Shown here: positions 36,764 to 49,559 of the stretch, piece after piece | Layout of the letters: every line of letters starts with the position of its first letter | Numbering within the stretch: position 1 is the first letter of the stretch | Source: Cryptomeria japonica | Taxonomy: Eukaryota > Streptophyta > Pinopsida > Cupressales > Cupressaceae | Assembly (NCBI RefSeq): GCF_030272615.1 | Contig: NC_081415.1 | Coordinates: 107,257,906-107,321,905, forward strand | Reading direction: 5' to 3' | DNA: 64,000 nucleotides | The notes under the pieces: model-generated | The model's input: only the letters and a program-made list of their open reading frames with translations | Database searches by the model: none | What the model was told of the DNA's origin: nothing | Program-made: the position numbers and the translations under genes

Positions 36764-37018
36764 CGGCGCTATTGCAAGATTTTCTTTTAGTGCTATTGTC
36801 CATATAATAGTGCTAATGAAAAAGTTTTAGCGCTACTGATTCCATTCTAGCGCTTTTGTCACAGTTCTAGCGCTATTGACACACTTCCAGCACTTTTGTC
36901 TTTTCGGGTTTTCTCTTCTTTCAGCGCTACTGTGTAAATTAGCGCTTCTACGTCTGCAGACTAGCGCTATTGTATTAATTAGCATTTTTGTCTAAAAAAT
37001 CAGAATAGCGCTATTGTG
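36764..37018 (+). repeat. Array of ~12 TAGCGCTATTG motifs, 20-bp period (leader)
   Basis: The motif TAGCGCTATTG and variants (TAGTGCTATTG, TAGCGCTACTG, TAGCGCTTTTG, CAGCACTTTTG) recur about twelve times. Six successive copies start at 36788, 36808, 36828, 36848, 36868 and 36888, exactly 20 bp apart, while the intervening bases differ. Most variants fit C-to-T or G-to-A change in the CpG of the core. A possible splice donor (CACACAG|GTCGTG, 36755) and acceptor (TTGATTGTGTGCAG, ending 37109) bracket the array. The same motif recurs in inverse orientation at 52721-53012. Confidence 0.85.
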
Positions 37019-37200
37019 ACAGAGTGTTGTCCAATTCGCTTTGTAACCAAAAATCAGAATTTAGGCTTGTGTAAGCCCACACTAACATTTGACCATTGAT
37101 TGTGTGCAGGTTCTAATCTTTTTTTGTGTGTGCAGGGGAAGGAGTTAGTTTAAATGCCATAAAATCTTTCTTTTTACTTTCTTTAAAAAGTTGGTTAAAA

Positions 37201-38670
37201 AGAATCCATTTTTCCTTCTTGCACAAGTTAAAATCAACCTCACATTTTACTTTGGAGTGCATAAAATGAACCTAAAACTTGTTTTTGGTGCTTAAAAAGA
37301 ACATTCATCTTTCTTTTATTGCAAAGTAAAAGGAACAACAACTTCAAATTTTGCTTTCATTGCAAGTTAGGGATACATTTTGTTTTGGTGCTTAAAATCA
37401 ACAAAACAAATTTTCTTTCTTGCATCAAACTTTAAAAAATCACAATCCACACTTCAATTTTTGGTGCAGTAAAAAAGAACAATCCACTTGTCTTGATTTT
37501 TAGCAAAAACAAATTTTCCTTCAAGCAAAAACGTGTTTTTCATTAAGTTGACCAGGATTTCCAAATTCTAGATTACAAAACACATTGCCTTTGAAGTTAA
37601 AAAGAACACCATGGCTGTTGGAGCAACATCTCCAAATAGTTAGATCATCTTTGCAAATGTTGGATTAAAAAGAACAAGTGAATTTCGTGTTTGGCACACT
37701 TGTGCACAAAAGTCAGTCGAGTGGTCCTACCTCTAACACACACTATCCTCTCCCTTGGCTCTCATGGTCCTAGGTGCAAGAGAAAAGTGTTAGTAACACT
37801 CAAAATTTTATCTTTTTTAAGAGAGGCCTACCAAGGGATCGATACTCTTGGGAATGACCTCGAGCGGTAAATCCTTCGAGCCGCTATAGAAATCAGGTGA
37901 GAGCGAAAGCTGTAGCCTTGGGTATAGCTATTCCTAGAATCCATTTTTCCTTCTTGCACAAGTTAAAATCAACCTCACATTTTACTTTGGAGTGCATAAA
38001 ATGAACCTAAAACTTGTTTTTGGTGCTTAAAAAGAACATTCATCTTTCTTTTATTGCAAAGTAAAAAGAACAACAACTTCAAATTTTGCTTTCATTGCAA
38101 GTTAGGGATACATTTTGTTTTGGTGCTTAAAATCAACAAAACAAATTTTCTTTCTTGCATCAAACTTTAAAAAATCACAATCCACACTTCAATTTTTGGT
38201 GCAGTAAAAAAGAACAATCCACTTGTCTTGATTTTTAGCAAAAACAAATTTTCCTTCAAGCAAAAACGTGTTTTTCATTAAGTTGACCAGGATTTCCAAA
38301 TTCTAGATTACAAAACACATTGCCTTTGAAGTTAAAAAGAACACCATGGCTGTTGGAGCAACATCTCCAAATAGTTAGATCATCTTTGCAAATGTTGGAT
38401 TAAAAAGAACAAGTGAATTTCGTGTTTGGCACGCTTGTGCACAAAAGTCAGTCGAGTGGTCCTACCTCTAACACACACTATCCTCTCCCTTGGCTCTCGT
38501 GGTCCTAGGTGCAAGAGAAAAGTGTTAGTAACACTCAAAATTTTATCTTTTTTAAGAGAGGCCTACCAAGGGATCGATACTCTTGGGAATGACCTCGAGC
38601 GGTAAATCCTTCGAGCCGCTATAGAAATCAGGTGAGAGCGAAAGCTGTAGCCTTGGGTATAGCTGTTCCT
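37201..38670 (+). repeat. Near-perfect 735-bp tandem duplication in the leader
   Basis: 37201-37935 and 37936-38670 are adjacent and differ at only about four or five positions (for example CACACTTGTG against CACGCTTGTG, and AGCTATTCC against AGCTGTTCC). Each unit ends in a stretch containing AATCAGGTGAGAGCG, a good match to a splice donor (CAG|GTGAGA). The divergence is no higher than that between the LTRs, so the duplication is about as young as the insertion or younger. Confidence 0.92.
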
Positions 38671-40242
38671 ACAGTGTAACTGGCCGAAAGGACAAATGGG
38701 CCCCACCACCAGTTACAAGGCTCTTAAGTGAGTCACTGCAGAATGAACTTATGTCCAAAGCCATCGAACATGACTAAACACCTTTAAGTAGTAGCCCACC
38801 TGTTCTATTGATTGAGGATATTTGAGATATAATTTAGTGCAAGAGCATAGAAGGTTTTGCTCCCAAGATACTCACCATACATATTTCCTTGAGTAGAAAC
38901 ATAGCTTTTTGAAAAGTCACTTGTGGCTTGATAAAAGTGGTGAATCCCTCATCATAGGGATCATCTATTTGTTATGCTCGTGCAAGACTTAGTATATCAC
39001 ATCCTTACCTGCCACAGCGGGATTCATAAGGTATGTAGTACCAAAGTCGAAGAAATATCAAGATGTGGGCTAAATTTATCACAATTGGCCATTTGACCAT
39101 AGGGATAAAAAGTGTTTGAAGTGTGTTCGTTTTACAGACCTAGTGCAAATTGAGCCGACTTCAAGCTTTGGAACTACACCTTAAAATAAATCTAAAGGAA
39201 GGGTCAAAAAGAAGTCCAAGAATTGGGTTGATCTAGACCCATACTCATTTGTGCCTTTGAGGCAACATTCTTGTGTTTGTGTGCTTGCTTTGTTTTCTTG
39301 TCAAAGAAAAGTCAGAAAATCAAATCCCAAAAATAAAGTATTCATCCAACATTTCTCAAAAACAAACAAAAATACCAAAAACAAAGTGCAAACAACAAAG
39401 AGACAAATTTTATGACCATTCTTCACATCTTGCGAAAGAAGAAGCGTCATCAGAATATCACCTTGAAAAGGAGACCACTAAGCTCAAAGGCTTTGGTCAA
39501 AAGGAGGAAATTCTTCTATATCAATCGAGAAATCTTTGTCTCCCATAGAGTCTTTCTACATCGCATGCGTCTCTACCTTCAAGGCAAAACAAACGAATTT
39601 GATTCAGAATCATTGAACCGCAGAGCTTTTATGCAATATAGAGCTCTGAGTTATCACAAAAATCAAGGAGGAAAGATTAATCCCAACTTCTTCCCAAACA
39701 TCTGTATCACCTACAACACAGCTCGAGAAGTGCCACCAACGCCTGAAAGGGAAGAGGTAGAGTTTGTTCCATTTGTAACACAAAGTTTTTATTGAAGTTG
39801 AAAAGAAAACATCCATCATCTCATTCATACATCATTATTCCATCATCAATCTGTCCCAACTCTCAAAACATTCAGAGGTTCTTGTCCCAAGATCCCTTTT
39901 TAGATATTGCTTGAAATCAAAACACATCACATCACTTTTTAGATTGTTTCTACATCTAGGATAAGCTCATCCTAAGAGACACATCTATGCAGGTTAAAAC
40001 TAGTTCATGAGTGAATCCTCTCATTGCTAGGTAGTCAAAATCTGTAACACATCTCAGATTTCTCTACACCTTATCACATCCAAACTTATCAAAACAAAAC
40101 AAGCAATTCAAAGAAGGAATCCTAGTTACATCTACCTTTAGAATGCTAGAGATCTACATACCATACAATCCACTAATCATCAATCTTGCATCAAACAACT
40201 CATCATCATCTTCAACCAACTTCAAACAAACTTGCAAACAAA
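38671..40242 (+). other. Remainder of the gypsy leader
   Basis: Untranslated leader with no recognised domain. An open piece of 127 codons (39412-39795) could be a degenerate upstream ORF of the kind known in Ogre elements, but no motif supports it. Adenine-rich text near 39330-39390 resembles the CAAAAATACCAAAAACA repeats found after pol. Confidence 0.4.
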
Positions 40243-41676
40243 ATGGTTCAAACCCGATCGCGATCAAGGCAACGAGAAATAGAAATTGAGGAAGAAGAGG
40301 ACAACCTCAATGAATTTCAAGAGGCACTTGGAGGAAATGTAAATGACGAAAACCCAAGTACTCCCACTCCTTCAACAATCGAAAGGGTTCAGCATAACCC
40401 TCATTTTAACAGATTGTTTGATGAAATACTCAGGAGCAATGCGGATGCTCACTTCTTAAAACTCGCTCAAGAAGGACCCAAACTCCCCTCTGACTTTGGT
40501 CTTGCCCAATTAAGACAAGCATCAGAAAGACAAAGTCGCCATGAGGAGGAAAGGGGTAGAAATCAAAACAGATATAATATTCCTCGAGGTAACCCACCAC
40601 CTCCTCCTCCAAATGAAATGGAGATGTTGCAGCAACAAGTCGAGAATCTCGCCCAACAACTTCATAGTGGTGTTAAGACCAATCAATTTTCACTTAACGA
40701 CATCTGTCCCTATCCTTTTGATAGGAATCTTTATATGCCACCCTTTCCACGCTGGTTTGAAACACCAAAATTTGAAAAATATAGAGGAAAGGGGGATCCC
40801 CGTGATCATGTCAAAGAATTTCATTCCGCTTGTCTTGAAGTGGCATATGAAGACACATACCTAATGTGCCTCTTTCCCCAAAGCTTGGGAGGAACAACCA
40901 CATCATGGTTTTCCCGACTTCCAGGTGGCATTAGAACATTTGAGGAACTCATCCAGAAGTTCCTATCTCATTACTCTTATAACATTGAACGCGACATCAC
41001 CATGGCTGATCTATGCAACACCAAACAAAAACCAGGTGAATTATTCTTAGTATTCCTGCAAAGATGGTGCCAAATGTCTAGCAGACGTTCTCTTCAGTTA
41101 CCTAAATGAGAACTAGTGGAAATTTTCATTTCCAACTTAAACGAAGAAATGGAATTTCACCTAGATGTCAAAGACACAGACTCCTTTAACGATATGATCG
41201 CCAAAGGTATAACATGTGAAAGGGCACTCATCAAGAAAGGACTCATCAAAATCTTTAATGAACCCAAAGATGGTCCTCGCCCGCGCTTCAATAGTGATAA
41301 ACCAAACTTCTGGAACAAGAATAAGAATATCGTCAACGATGGGGTTGTGGATGCTCGAACTATCCAAAATGCACAACCTGTGGTTCGATTTGCAAGACAA
41401 AATCCTCCACCTCAAAATAACAAAAATGTTCCTCCTAATCAAGGTCACATCACATCTCATGATGAACCAAGACCTCGTCCACAAAAACAAAAACGCACAT
41501 ATACTCCCTTAGGGGAACCCATTGAAACAGTGATGCGACAACTCATTTCTCAGAATTTGATCACTCTACCTAAGTTATCGAATTATGAACCTCAAGTCAA
41601 ACTAGCATGGTGGAGAGATACTAAACACTGTGAGTTCCATCAAGGAAGAGGACACAAGACAAGTAATTGTCACTGA
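40243..41676 (+). pseudogene. Gypsy gag (first part of a single gag-pol frame)
   Basis: Start chosen at 40243 (MVQTRSRSRQREIEIEEEED), the typical Met-Val-x-T-R-S opening; an in-frame Met at 40186 looks like leader. Residues 170-285 form the retrotransposon gag (capsid-like) domain (PPFPRWFETPKFEKYRGKGD, LGGTTTSWFSRLPGG, FEELIQKFLSHY). A zinc finger of the Tat type, CEFHQGRGHKTSNC (C-x2-H-x4-H-x4-C), lies at about 41630-41671. Two stops break it: TGA at 41107 and TGA at 41674, immediately after the zinc finger where Trp usually stands. Both are one transition from a sense codon. There is no frameshift. Gag would build the particle and bind genomic RNA. Confidence 0.9.
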
Positions 41677-43923
41677 TTGAAAGATCTCATTCAAGATCTT
41701 ATTGATCGAGGAGAAATTGAGATTGAAGGACATGATCCAAAAACGACAAATAATGATCATCTGATGTTCAAGAATCCACTTCCATCACAAGATCAAAGGG
41801 GTCCTTCCACTTCCCGGCGAGGCACTGATACCACTGACTATACACAGGCTGCGTATAACTATACTGTAAATCACCTGTATGATGCCAGTGAACAAATTGT
41901 AACTATAACATTCAAAAATCCCACCTCAAATTGCAATGTTGTTACACGTCGTGGCAAGGTCACCATCAAGGCAGCTCCACAGGGCACCACCTCCATCCCA
42001 AAGCAATACAATCTTGTGGAACAATTATACAAAACCCCTGCACATATATCCATTTTAGAACTATTGCGCTTATCGCCATCTCATAAAACAATCTTGGATC
42101 AAACACTCCAAGAGGCGTCAGTCCCTGCAAACCTGAATACGGACCAGTTTCAAGCCATGGTTGGAAATCTAAAGTCATCACCTTGTCTCACTTTTTCCGA
42201 AAGTGACAACTCTTCTTTCCAACAACCTCATAATGCTTCCCTACACATTGAAGGCTTTATCAACCAACACAGGATCAAGCGAGTCTTGATAGATAATGGA
42301 GTGGGCCTAAACATTTGTACACTGCAATTGGTCACAGCATTGGGATATGCAATAGAATCAATGGATCCTCGCAAGAAGATCACCATCAAGGCCTATGATG
42401 ATGCAGAACGTTCATCCAAAGGAGCTGTGGTATTACCAATCCGAGTGGGCCCTATGGTAAAACACATAATTTGTCAGGTTCTAGACCTTCCTCTGCCATA
42501 TAATCTATTATTAGGGAGACCTTGGATACATGCCATGCAAGCCGTTCCATCTACCTATCAGCAATGTATCAAGTTCCCACATAATGGTACAGAGATCACA
42601 ATCTTGGGCGATGCAAATCCCTTTTCTTTTTGCCATAATATCAGCCATCAACTAGAGATTACTATTCCTAATAATAGGGAAGCCATTTCCTCCACATCAT
42701 ATGTAAATCCCACCTCTCTTGCCAGTTCAAACATCCCTATACCCAAGCAAGAAAAACTTAAGATGAAAGTCGCAGAGGAAGGTCCCGGAGAATATAACTT
42801 GAGTCAACTCTTTTGTGTGGGACAAATGCCCACTTCTCCTAGAATGCATGGTAAACCACAGCAGTTACTCCAAAAACCCATAGTCACACCTACATGTGCT
42901 TTGACGCCTTTCGTCCTTGGAAAAAGTCAAGAGGAAGAAACACAAGATGAGGACCTAGCAGACTGGATCTATAAGGATCCCATCAACACTGATAAACCGC
43001 AAGTTACACTTCCTACGGAACAGTATGGTAAAGGCCTCCTCATTATGCAAATAATGGGGTATGATGGTCAGAGTGCTTTGGGATCCTGCAAACAAGGACG
43101 ACATGAACCGCTACTGCCAGAGTTCAAACCCAAAGGTAATATAGGCCTAGGCTTTGAAAAAGAGATCCTTCCTAAACTCAGATTCAAAGGTAAACCCAAC
43201 AAACCATTTTGCCCACCTACTACAAAGAGGACACCTTTTATAATCAAAGCACCATCAAGCATTATCCCCACTGCCCCATCGAGGCTCACAACTCCACCGC
43301 AACAATCACCAATGCCAAACATCCCACCGATCGAACCAGTAATCCCATCCACAGCAGTCCTGACATCAATAAAACCATTCATAGCAGCAACTATATTGGA
43401 ACCCACAGCAGCATCTATGACACCAGCCATTCCACCAGAAGCCACTAAATCAACACTGTCAATACTTCCAGTGACAAAACCTTTAAACCCCATCACAGTT
43501 CCTGCAGCACCAATCACCTCAAAGGTACATAAACCAATCACACCTGCAGTATTCAACCCCAACGACATCCCAGTATGGTATAGCAATTGGATGCTGGAGA
43601 GTGATTCAGAGACCGACTCACATGAGTGGGAATTTGATTCTGTACAGTTTAACACTTCAGATGAGGAAGACACATCACCACCTCCACCACGCAAAGACAT
43701 CCCTGTTTATGGAGAAGCACAGATAAAGACCACTTGGGTACCTGAGTTGGAAACATCTTCCACAGACCCTACGTCTCATCCTACGCCGGATTCTGATAGG
43801 GAGAGTACCATCAACGACCTTCACCACACTGTCTTAACCCTCACTGATACATCTCCCGCACTTAACTTAATCGATGAAGTAATGCCCATTATCCACCCTG
43901 AACTTATCGAATGGAACCAATGA
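41677..43923 (+). pseudogene. Gypsy protease, G-patch and Pro/Thr-rich linker (same frame)
   Basis: This continues the gag frame without shift for 748 codons to a TGA at 43921. The protease active site is RVLIDNGVGLNICTL (D-N-G at 42292-42300), the D-N-G variant usual in Tat-type elements, followed by LLLGRPWIHAMQAVPS. Further on, 43029-43158 encodes KGLLIMQIMGYDGQSALG and IGLGF. This has the spacing of a G-patch, a glycine-rich RNA-contact motif also known from some retroviral proteases. After it comes a long Pro/Ala/Thr/Ile-rich linker and an acidic S/D/E stretch (about 43580-43690). The 210-codon ORF on the opposite strand here is a shadow of the linker. Confidence 0.85.
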
Positions 43924-45758
43924 AATCCCCCATGTCTTGACCTCTTCCAAAATGATGAGGCTATCATTGACTTTTTGGAATTAAGGGATAATCTACCAAG
44001 TGGGGATCACAAAGCTGGATTCGCCATTGAACTTAATAGCGCAGCATACTTCAGGGCGGATGCCAAACCCTTCAGCTGCAAAAATATAACATTAAAACAT
44101 GGATCTTCCAGTGAAAACCACACTGTGGCACTGTTTGATCCGACAAAAGTAAAAAGAAAGAGCGTATCCAACGGTGAAAACCTCTCTGAGGCGCCTGAGG
44201 ATGAAGGGTTTGACATTCTCCCTGCCAGTACGCAATAGGAACGATTAACGATTCTTATCGAGGAGACTAAAGAATACAATGTGGGGACTCCTGAAAACCC
44301 TCATATCATACATCTGGCATCTCTTCTCACTCCAGAGGAATAGCCTCAATTCATAGAGTTCTTCCAGCAGCGTCAGATCAACTTTGCATGGTCATATGCA
44401 GACATGCCTGGGCTTGATCCTGATTTAGTTATGCATCATCTCACAGTAGCAAAAGGAGCCAAACCTGTCAAACAGAAGCTTCGTAAGATGCATCCTCAGA
44501 TTGCCATGCTAGTCAAAACAGAACTCAAGAAACTCCTAGATGTTGGTTTCATCAGACCCATTGATTATGCAGAATGGATCTCCAACATTGTGCCAGTCAG
44601 CAAACCAAAAGGGGGCATCCGCATTTGTACAAACTTCAGAGATTTGAATAAGGCATGTCCTAAAGATGACTTCCCTCTACCAAATATTGACATCATAGTA
44701 GATTTGACAGCAGGACATGCCATGCTTTCACTCATGGATGGCTTTTCAGGATACAATCAAATAAAGATCGCACCGGAGGACCAACATAAGACAGCCTTCA
44801 CATGTCCATGGGGCACATACTGCTGGAATGTAATGCCTTTTGGTCTAAAGAATGCAGGAGCAACCTATCAACGAGCAATGACCACCATCTTCCATGACAT
44901 GATGCATACTATGATGGAAGATTATGTGGATGATTTACTAGCAAAATCACTCACTAGAGAAGGACATCTCCACATCTTAGATAAAATCTTTGATAGACTG
45001 GAACAATACCATGTTCGACTCAACCCAAAGAAATGTGTCTTTGGAGTGACCTCCGGGAAGCTTCTAGGATACATTATCTCAAGCAAAGGCATTGAGGTCG
45101 ATCCAGCAAAGGTTAAGGCAATCATGGATATGCCACCTCCAAAGAATATCAGTCAGCTAAGGACACTACAAGGACGGCTTCAATCCATCCGCAGATTCAT
45201 TGCACAATTGGCTGATAAGTGTCACCCATTCACACACCTGCTACACAAGAACATCCGCTTTCAGTGGGATGACAGATGCCAGCAAGCATTTCAGGCACTT
45301 AAAGACTATCTCATGAATCCACCATTGTTGATGCCACCAGATCCAAGTAGACCGTTGTTACTTTATATCTGAGCAACAAGTACAGCACTGGGTGTACTAC
45401 TGGCACAACATAATGCAGAAGGTAAAGAGTGTGCTGTATACTACATCTCTCGCACACTGGTTGGCTATGAACTCAATTACACACCTATTGAGCGAGCTTG
45501 CCTAGCAGTAATCCTGGCAGCCACTAAATTGTGGCACTATCTATTGACACACAAGGTACAACTCATCGCAAAGATTGATCCACTCAAGTATTTTCTCAGC
45601 AAAGCAGCATTGACAGGTCGCTTGGCCAAATGGGTAATGATTCTAAGTGAATTTGACATTGAGTATGTGGACCGTAAGGCTATCAAAGGTCAGGTTATTG
45701 CAGATCAGTTGGCCAATGCACCACTCACAGGCGATCATCCTCTCATTTCCAATTTTCC
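43924..45758 (+). pseudogene. Gypsy reverse transcriptase and RNase H
   Basis: Same frame as gag. Stops at 44236 (TAG), 44341 (TAG) and 45370 (TGA). RT motifs are HPQIAMLVKTELKKLLDVGF, GGIRICTNFRDLNKACPKDD, DGFSGYNQI and WNVMPFGLKNAGATYQRAM. The catalytic Y-V-D-D is at 44923-44934, followed by LLGYIISSKGIEVDPAKV. RNase H follows (about 45290-45720, with GVLLAQHNAEGKECAVYYIS and LAVILAATKLWHY). The sequence is otherwise very well preserved. RT copies the genomic RNA primed from tRNA-Trp, and RNase H removes the template. Confidence 0.92.
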
Positions 45759-46230
45759 AGATGAAGAGATATTCATGATCATAGAAGCACAGCCATGGAA
45801 ACTATATTTTGATGGTTCATACACTAGGCATGGCTCGGGGGCAGGCATTCTGTTTATCACACCTCAAGGTGATAGCATCCCGAAGTCCTACAGGCTCACA
45901 TTTCCATGTACAAACAACATAGCAGAGTATGAGGCTTTAATCACAGGACTCGGGCTCGCCATACAATGGAAATTAAAAGAACTACAAGTATATGGCGATT
46001 CCCAACTAGTCATTCGACAAGCAACAGATGAATATCAGACCAAAGATGATAAGCTCATGCCATATAAGCAAATGGTGGACACTCTAAAGACATCATTTAC
46101 TACTATCAATTTTGAGCAGATATCAAGAGATCAGAATCGAGCTGCTGACACCATGGCTACCATCGCATCTCTACTAGATCTTCCACAGAATTCAACACGC
46201 TACGAGTTCTTGGTAGAACAGCTTTGGATT
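45759..46230 (+). pseudogene. Second, archaeal-type RNase H (aRNH) of Tat lineage
   Basis: In frame after the first RNase H. The sequence shows PWKLYFDGSYTRHGSGAGI (first Asp), NIAEYEALITGLGLA (Glu), LQVYGDSQLVIRQ (second Asp) and ISRDQNRAADTMAT (final Asp), so all four catalytic residues are present. Plant Tat elements carry such a second RNase H between the gypsy RNase H and integrase, which is the strongest lineage marker here. No stop lies within it. Confidence 0.9.
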
Positions 46231-47547
46231 CCCGCTTATGATATCCCTAAATCCGAAATGATATGTCACCTTGTCAGTTCTGAATCCCCATGGTACGGTG
46301 AGTTCTACACCTATCTCCGTGATCACACCCTTCCTCCCAACCAATCAAATAACCAACGAAAAACCTTCATTCGCCAAACTGCTCGATATACCATTATTGC
46401 CGAAACCCTATACCGACATAGTCTTGATGGTACTCTCCTTCGATGTCTGGAACAAGATGAGATAACAAAGGCTTTGGAAGCGGTACATGAAGGAATTTGT
46501 GGGACTCACTCAAGTGGTCCATCACTAGCCAAGAAACTCATGCGAGCTAGATACTATTGGCCATCTATGGAAAAGGATTCCTACTACTTTGTCAGAAAAT
46601 GCAAGAAATGTCAAGTTCATGGCGACCTGATACATGCACCCGCACAGGAACTGCAACTAATCACAACGCCATGGCCTTTTTGTCAATGGGGCCTTGACCT
46701 TGTGGGTAAGATTCATCCATCTTCATCCAACGGCCATAAATTTATCATTACCGCTACTGAATACTTCACCAAGTGGATCGAAGCTGTTCCACTTACCCAA
46801 GTCACCGGCAAGCAGATCGCCTCATTTATCCTCAATTACATCATCTGCCAGTATGGTGTGCCCATGTCCATTGTCACAGATAACGGTCTTCCTTTCAAAA
46901 ATCAGGATGTCCGTGAGCTTTGTGAGAAATTTCATATCCAACACCGCTTTTCCACTCCCTATTACCCATAAGGCAATGGTCACGCCGAAGCATCCAATAA
47001 AAACATACTGAGGATCCTAAAGAAGACAGTCAATGATGCCGGCCGTGATTGGCATGTTCAATTGAATCTAGCGTTATGGGCATATCGAACTAGCATTCGA
47101 ACCCCTACAGGTGCAACTCCTTATTCATTGGTCTATGGTGCAGAAGCTATCTTACCTATTGAGGTCGAGATACCATCACTACGGGTTTCATTGCACAATC
47201 TCATCGATGATGAAGCATACAGAGTATCCCGTCTGCAGGACATGGAGTTACTTGATGAGAAGCAACAAGCTGCATATAATCACCTCAAAGCCTATCAGCA
47301 GCGCATGAGCAGAAGCTACAATCACCGAGTTAGATCTCGTACATTTGAGGTAGGTGATCTTGTTCTTCGAGAGAATCCTCACAACCAACCAAATCGAGAA
47401 CATCAAGGCAAGTTTGAATCAAACTAGCTGGGCCCCTATGTTGTCACTGCTGTATTCGGGTCCGGGGCATATCAGTTGGCTACACCAGACGGAGAACCAC
47501 TTGCAGATCCAATCAATAGCATGCACCTCAAAAGGTTTTATACCTAA
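46231..47547 (+). pseudogene. Gypsy integrase
   Basis: HHCC zinc domain: HEGICGTHSSGPSLAKK and KCKKCQVHGD (46486-46626). Catalytic D,D-35-E: Asp in WGLDLVGKI (near 46696), Asp in SIVTDNGLPF (near 46877) and Glu in GNGHAEASNK (near 46989). A TAA at 46969-46971 precedes the Glu-containing motif where CAA (Gln of P-Q-G-N-G) is expected. A TAG at 47425 stands where Trp of N-W-L-G-P-Y is expected. The C-terminal part (GPYVVTAVFGSGAYQLATPD) ends at the natural stop TAA 47545-47547. No chromodomain is visible. The frame is the same as gag. Confidence 0.9.
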
Positions 47548-47968
47548 GCTGTACAGAGCATCAGGCTCCCCTGCATATCAGAAAATACCAAAAACATTCA
47601 GAAAATGTCCTGAAGAAAATACAAAAACATTCAAAAAGTAAAGAAAATCATGCATCCAAACGGTGAACAACCACTCCAGTGGCACCTTGGGTAAGTGCGA
47701 TGGTGAAAACCTGGCAAACAGGCACCACTCGTAAAGGCAATGGCTCCAGTATCTTTCAGGCTCATTGCGATCACATTCATACACACATCCATCCATCCCA
47801 ACTATGGCTTGTTATTTGATCTGCAATTAAGAAAGTACTCCCTGCATCTAGCATCCCACCTTTTTCATAGTCAGGTCTAAAACTGGGGGCAATGCCCTTA
47901 TCCTAGTGATGGAAGTGGATTCTACATTGTCTTATGTGTCATTACGCTCTTCATTTAGGCAATTATCA

Positions 47969-48060
47969 GAAAATACCAAAAAACATTCAAAAATGACTCT
48001 CAAAATACCAAAAACATTCAAAAATGACTCTCAAAATACCAAAAACATTCAAAAATCATT
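47969..48060. repeat. 31-bp tandem repeats (three units)
   Basis: Units of AAAATACCAAAAACATTCAA plus AAATGACTCTC recur with period 31. A related text occurs at 47580-47640 (AAAATACCAAAAACATTCAG). Confidence 0.85.
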
Positions 48061-49559
48061 CCACAAAATCCAAAAACATCAAAAAACCATAAAAAATCAC
48101 ACAAAAACATGGCAACACCTTGTACATATTTATCCGATTAGATACAAAATAAACATTGACAACTACTCACACACTGACCATTTACCAAATCAAACCAAAA
48201 CAATCAACATCAACAATCCAAACTGTCTTTAAAACAAGGATGCATCCTTCCTTACCAAACCAAAGACAAAATGACGTTTTCTTTGACAAGAAAATTCTGT
48301 TAGGCTATCAAATACTTGGTTGATTTGTGAGTACAATCGTTTGTTTATTTGTATCTGGATCTTTCAGCATTGTTATATCATTTGCACATTATTTCTGATG
48401 AAGTTCTGGGGCATGTACTAATGGTGTCTATGTGGGAAGTTCACTAAGCTACGTGATCTTATGCAAAATACAGTCATAGATCACTACGGCTTGCTGACTA
48501 CAGCGTATACCTCGACCATATGGGCATGCACCATTACCAAGGATTCTTATTCTTTATTCTTTATGTATATATGCTGTTTGGTTGCAGGTACAATGCTCGT
48601 TCTTTGGTTCCTCTTCCTCCAAATTGGATAAAGGTTTTATTTTCTTAGTACGGTATGTACTTGTCTCAGGATCTGATCAGCCTAAGATCAAGGAGGACGA
48701 TCCAAGTCATGCATGAAAAGAGATAATCCTTGTCTGTTCTGCAAGCAATACTCTGGTCGACTTGACCCTTATATCAAGTCGTTTGTATTAACTTGCTATA
48801 TTAAAATCCATGAAAGGAATACTCAGGTCATCTTGAATCATTGTGTCAAGATGCTTGTATTCTCTTCCAACATTTTAAAGCTCAATGATGAAAATAGAGC
48901 ACTATGGATTGTCATTTCACCTCATCTGTTTATATCTTGCATTCCGTTGCATGTCACCTATTCATTCATTCATTCATATGTAGGCTTTTACATGCAAAAA
49001 TGATTAATAAAAGCTGGTCTTGGATACAATCACGACCGAGTACTCTGATACATCATCAATGCATCACGCAAAGTCTTATAAAACCTTGCATTCCTCATGA
49101 TCATATCATCCTTGCATTTAGGTACATCTTGCATTACGTATATTCATGTCATTTTTAAACTTAAACATTGCATATAGTTCATTGTTGACATTAGTTTTCT
49201 TTAAAAATCATTTTCATCATTGCATCAATCATAAATAAATTAGATCCATTCATGGGATTAAATTGTCTTTGATTGTATTAAATCATTTAATTAAAACTTT
49301 TCATCATTTATCATTTGCATTCATTTCTTTATAGTTAAAAGATGCATTCATTCATTACTAAGTATCTTATAAATGCTCATTTTAGGATTCATTTCACATC
49401 GCATTCATTATCCTCTTTTTAATTGTATTAAGGTACAATTATTACAAATATTAGTTATAGTATCATCCCACTTTCATATTTAATGCATTTTAGATTCATA
49501 AGACCATTTGTTTACAAAACATTGGTTCATACCATCTCATATATCCATTTTACATATGC

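Noticed and set aside
39412-39795. Upstream ORF1 of Ogre type
   Set aside because: Position would fit, but no recognisable domain and a competing overlapping frame; left as leader.
43068-43700. 210-codon minus-strand ORF, Gly/Val-rich
   Set aside because: Shadow of the Pro/Ala/Thr-rich linker of the gag-pol frame; no domain, and the sense frame is clearly coding.
40243-47547. Integrated pararetrovirus (caulimovirid-like)
   Set aside because: Integrase, LTRs, aRNH and tRNA-Trp primer-binding site fit a Tat-type gypsy element; no movement-protein motif seen.
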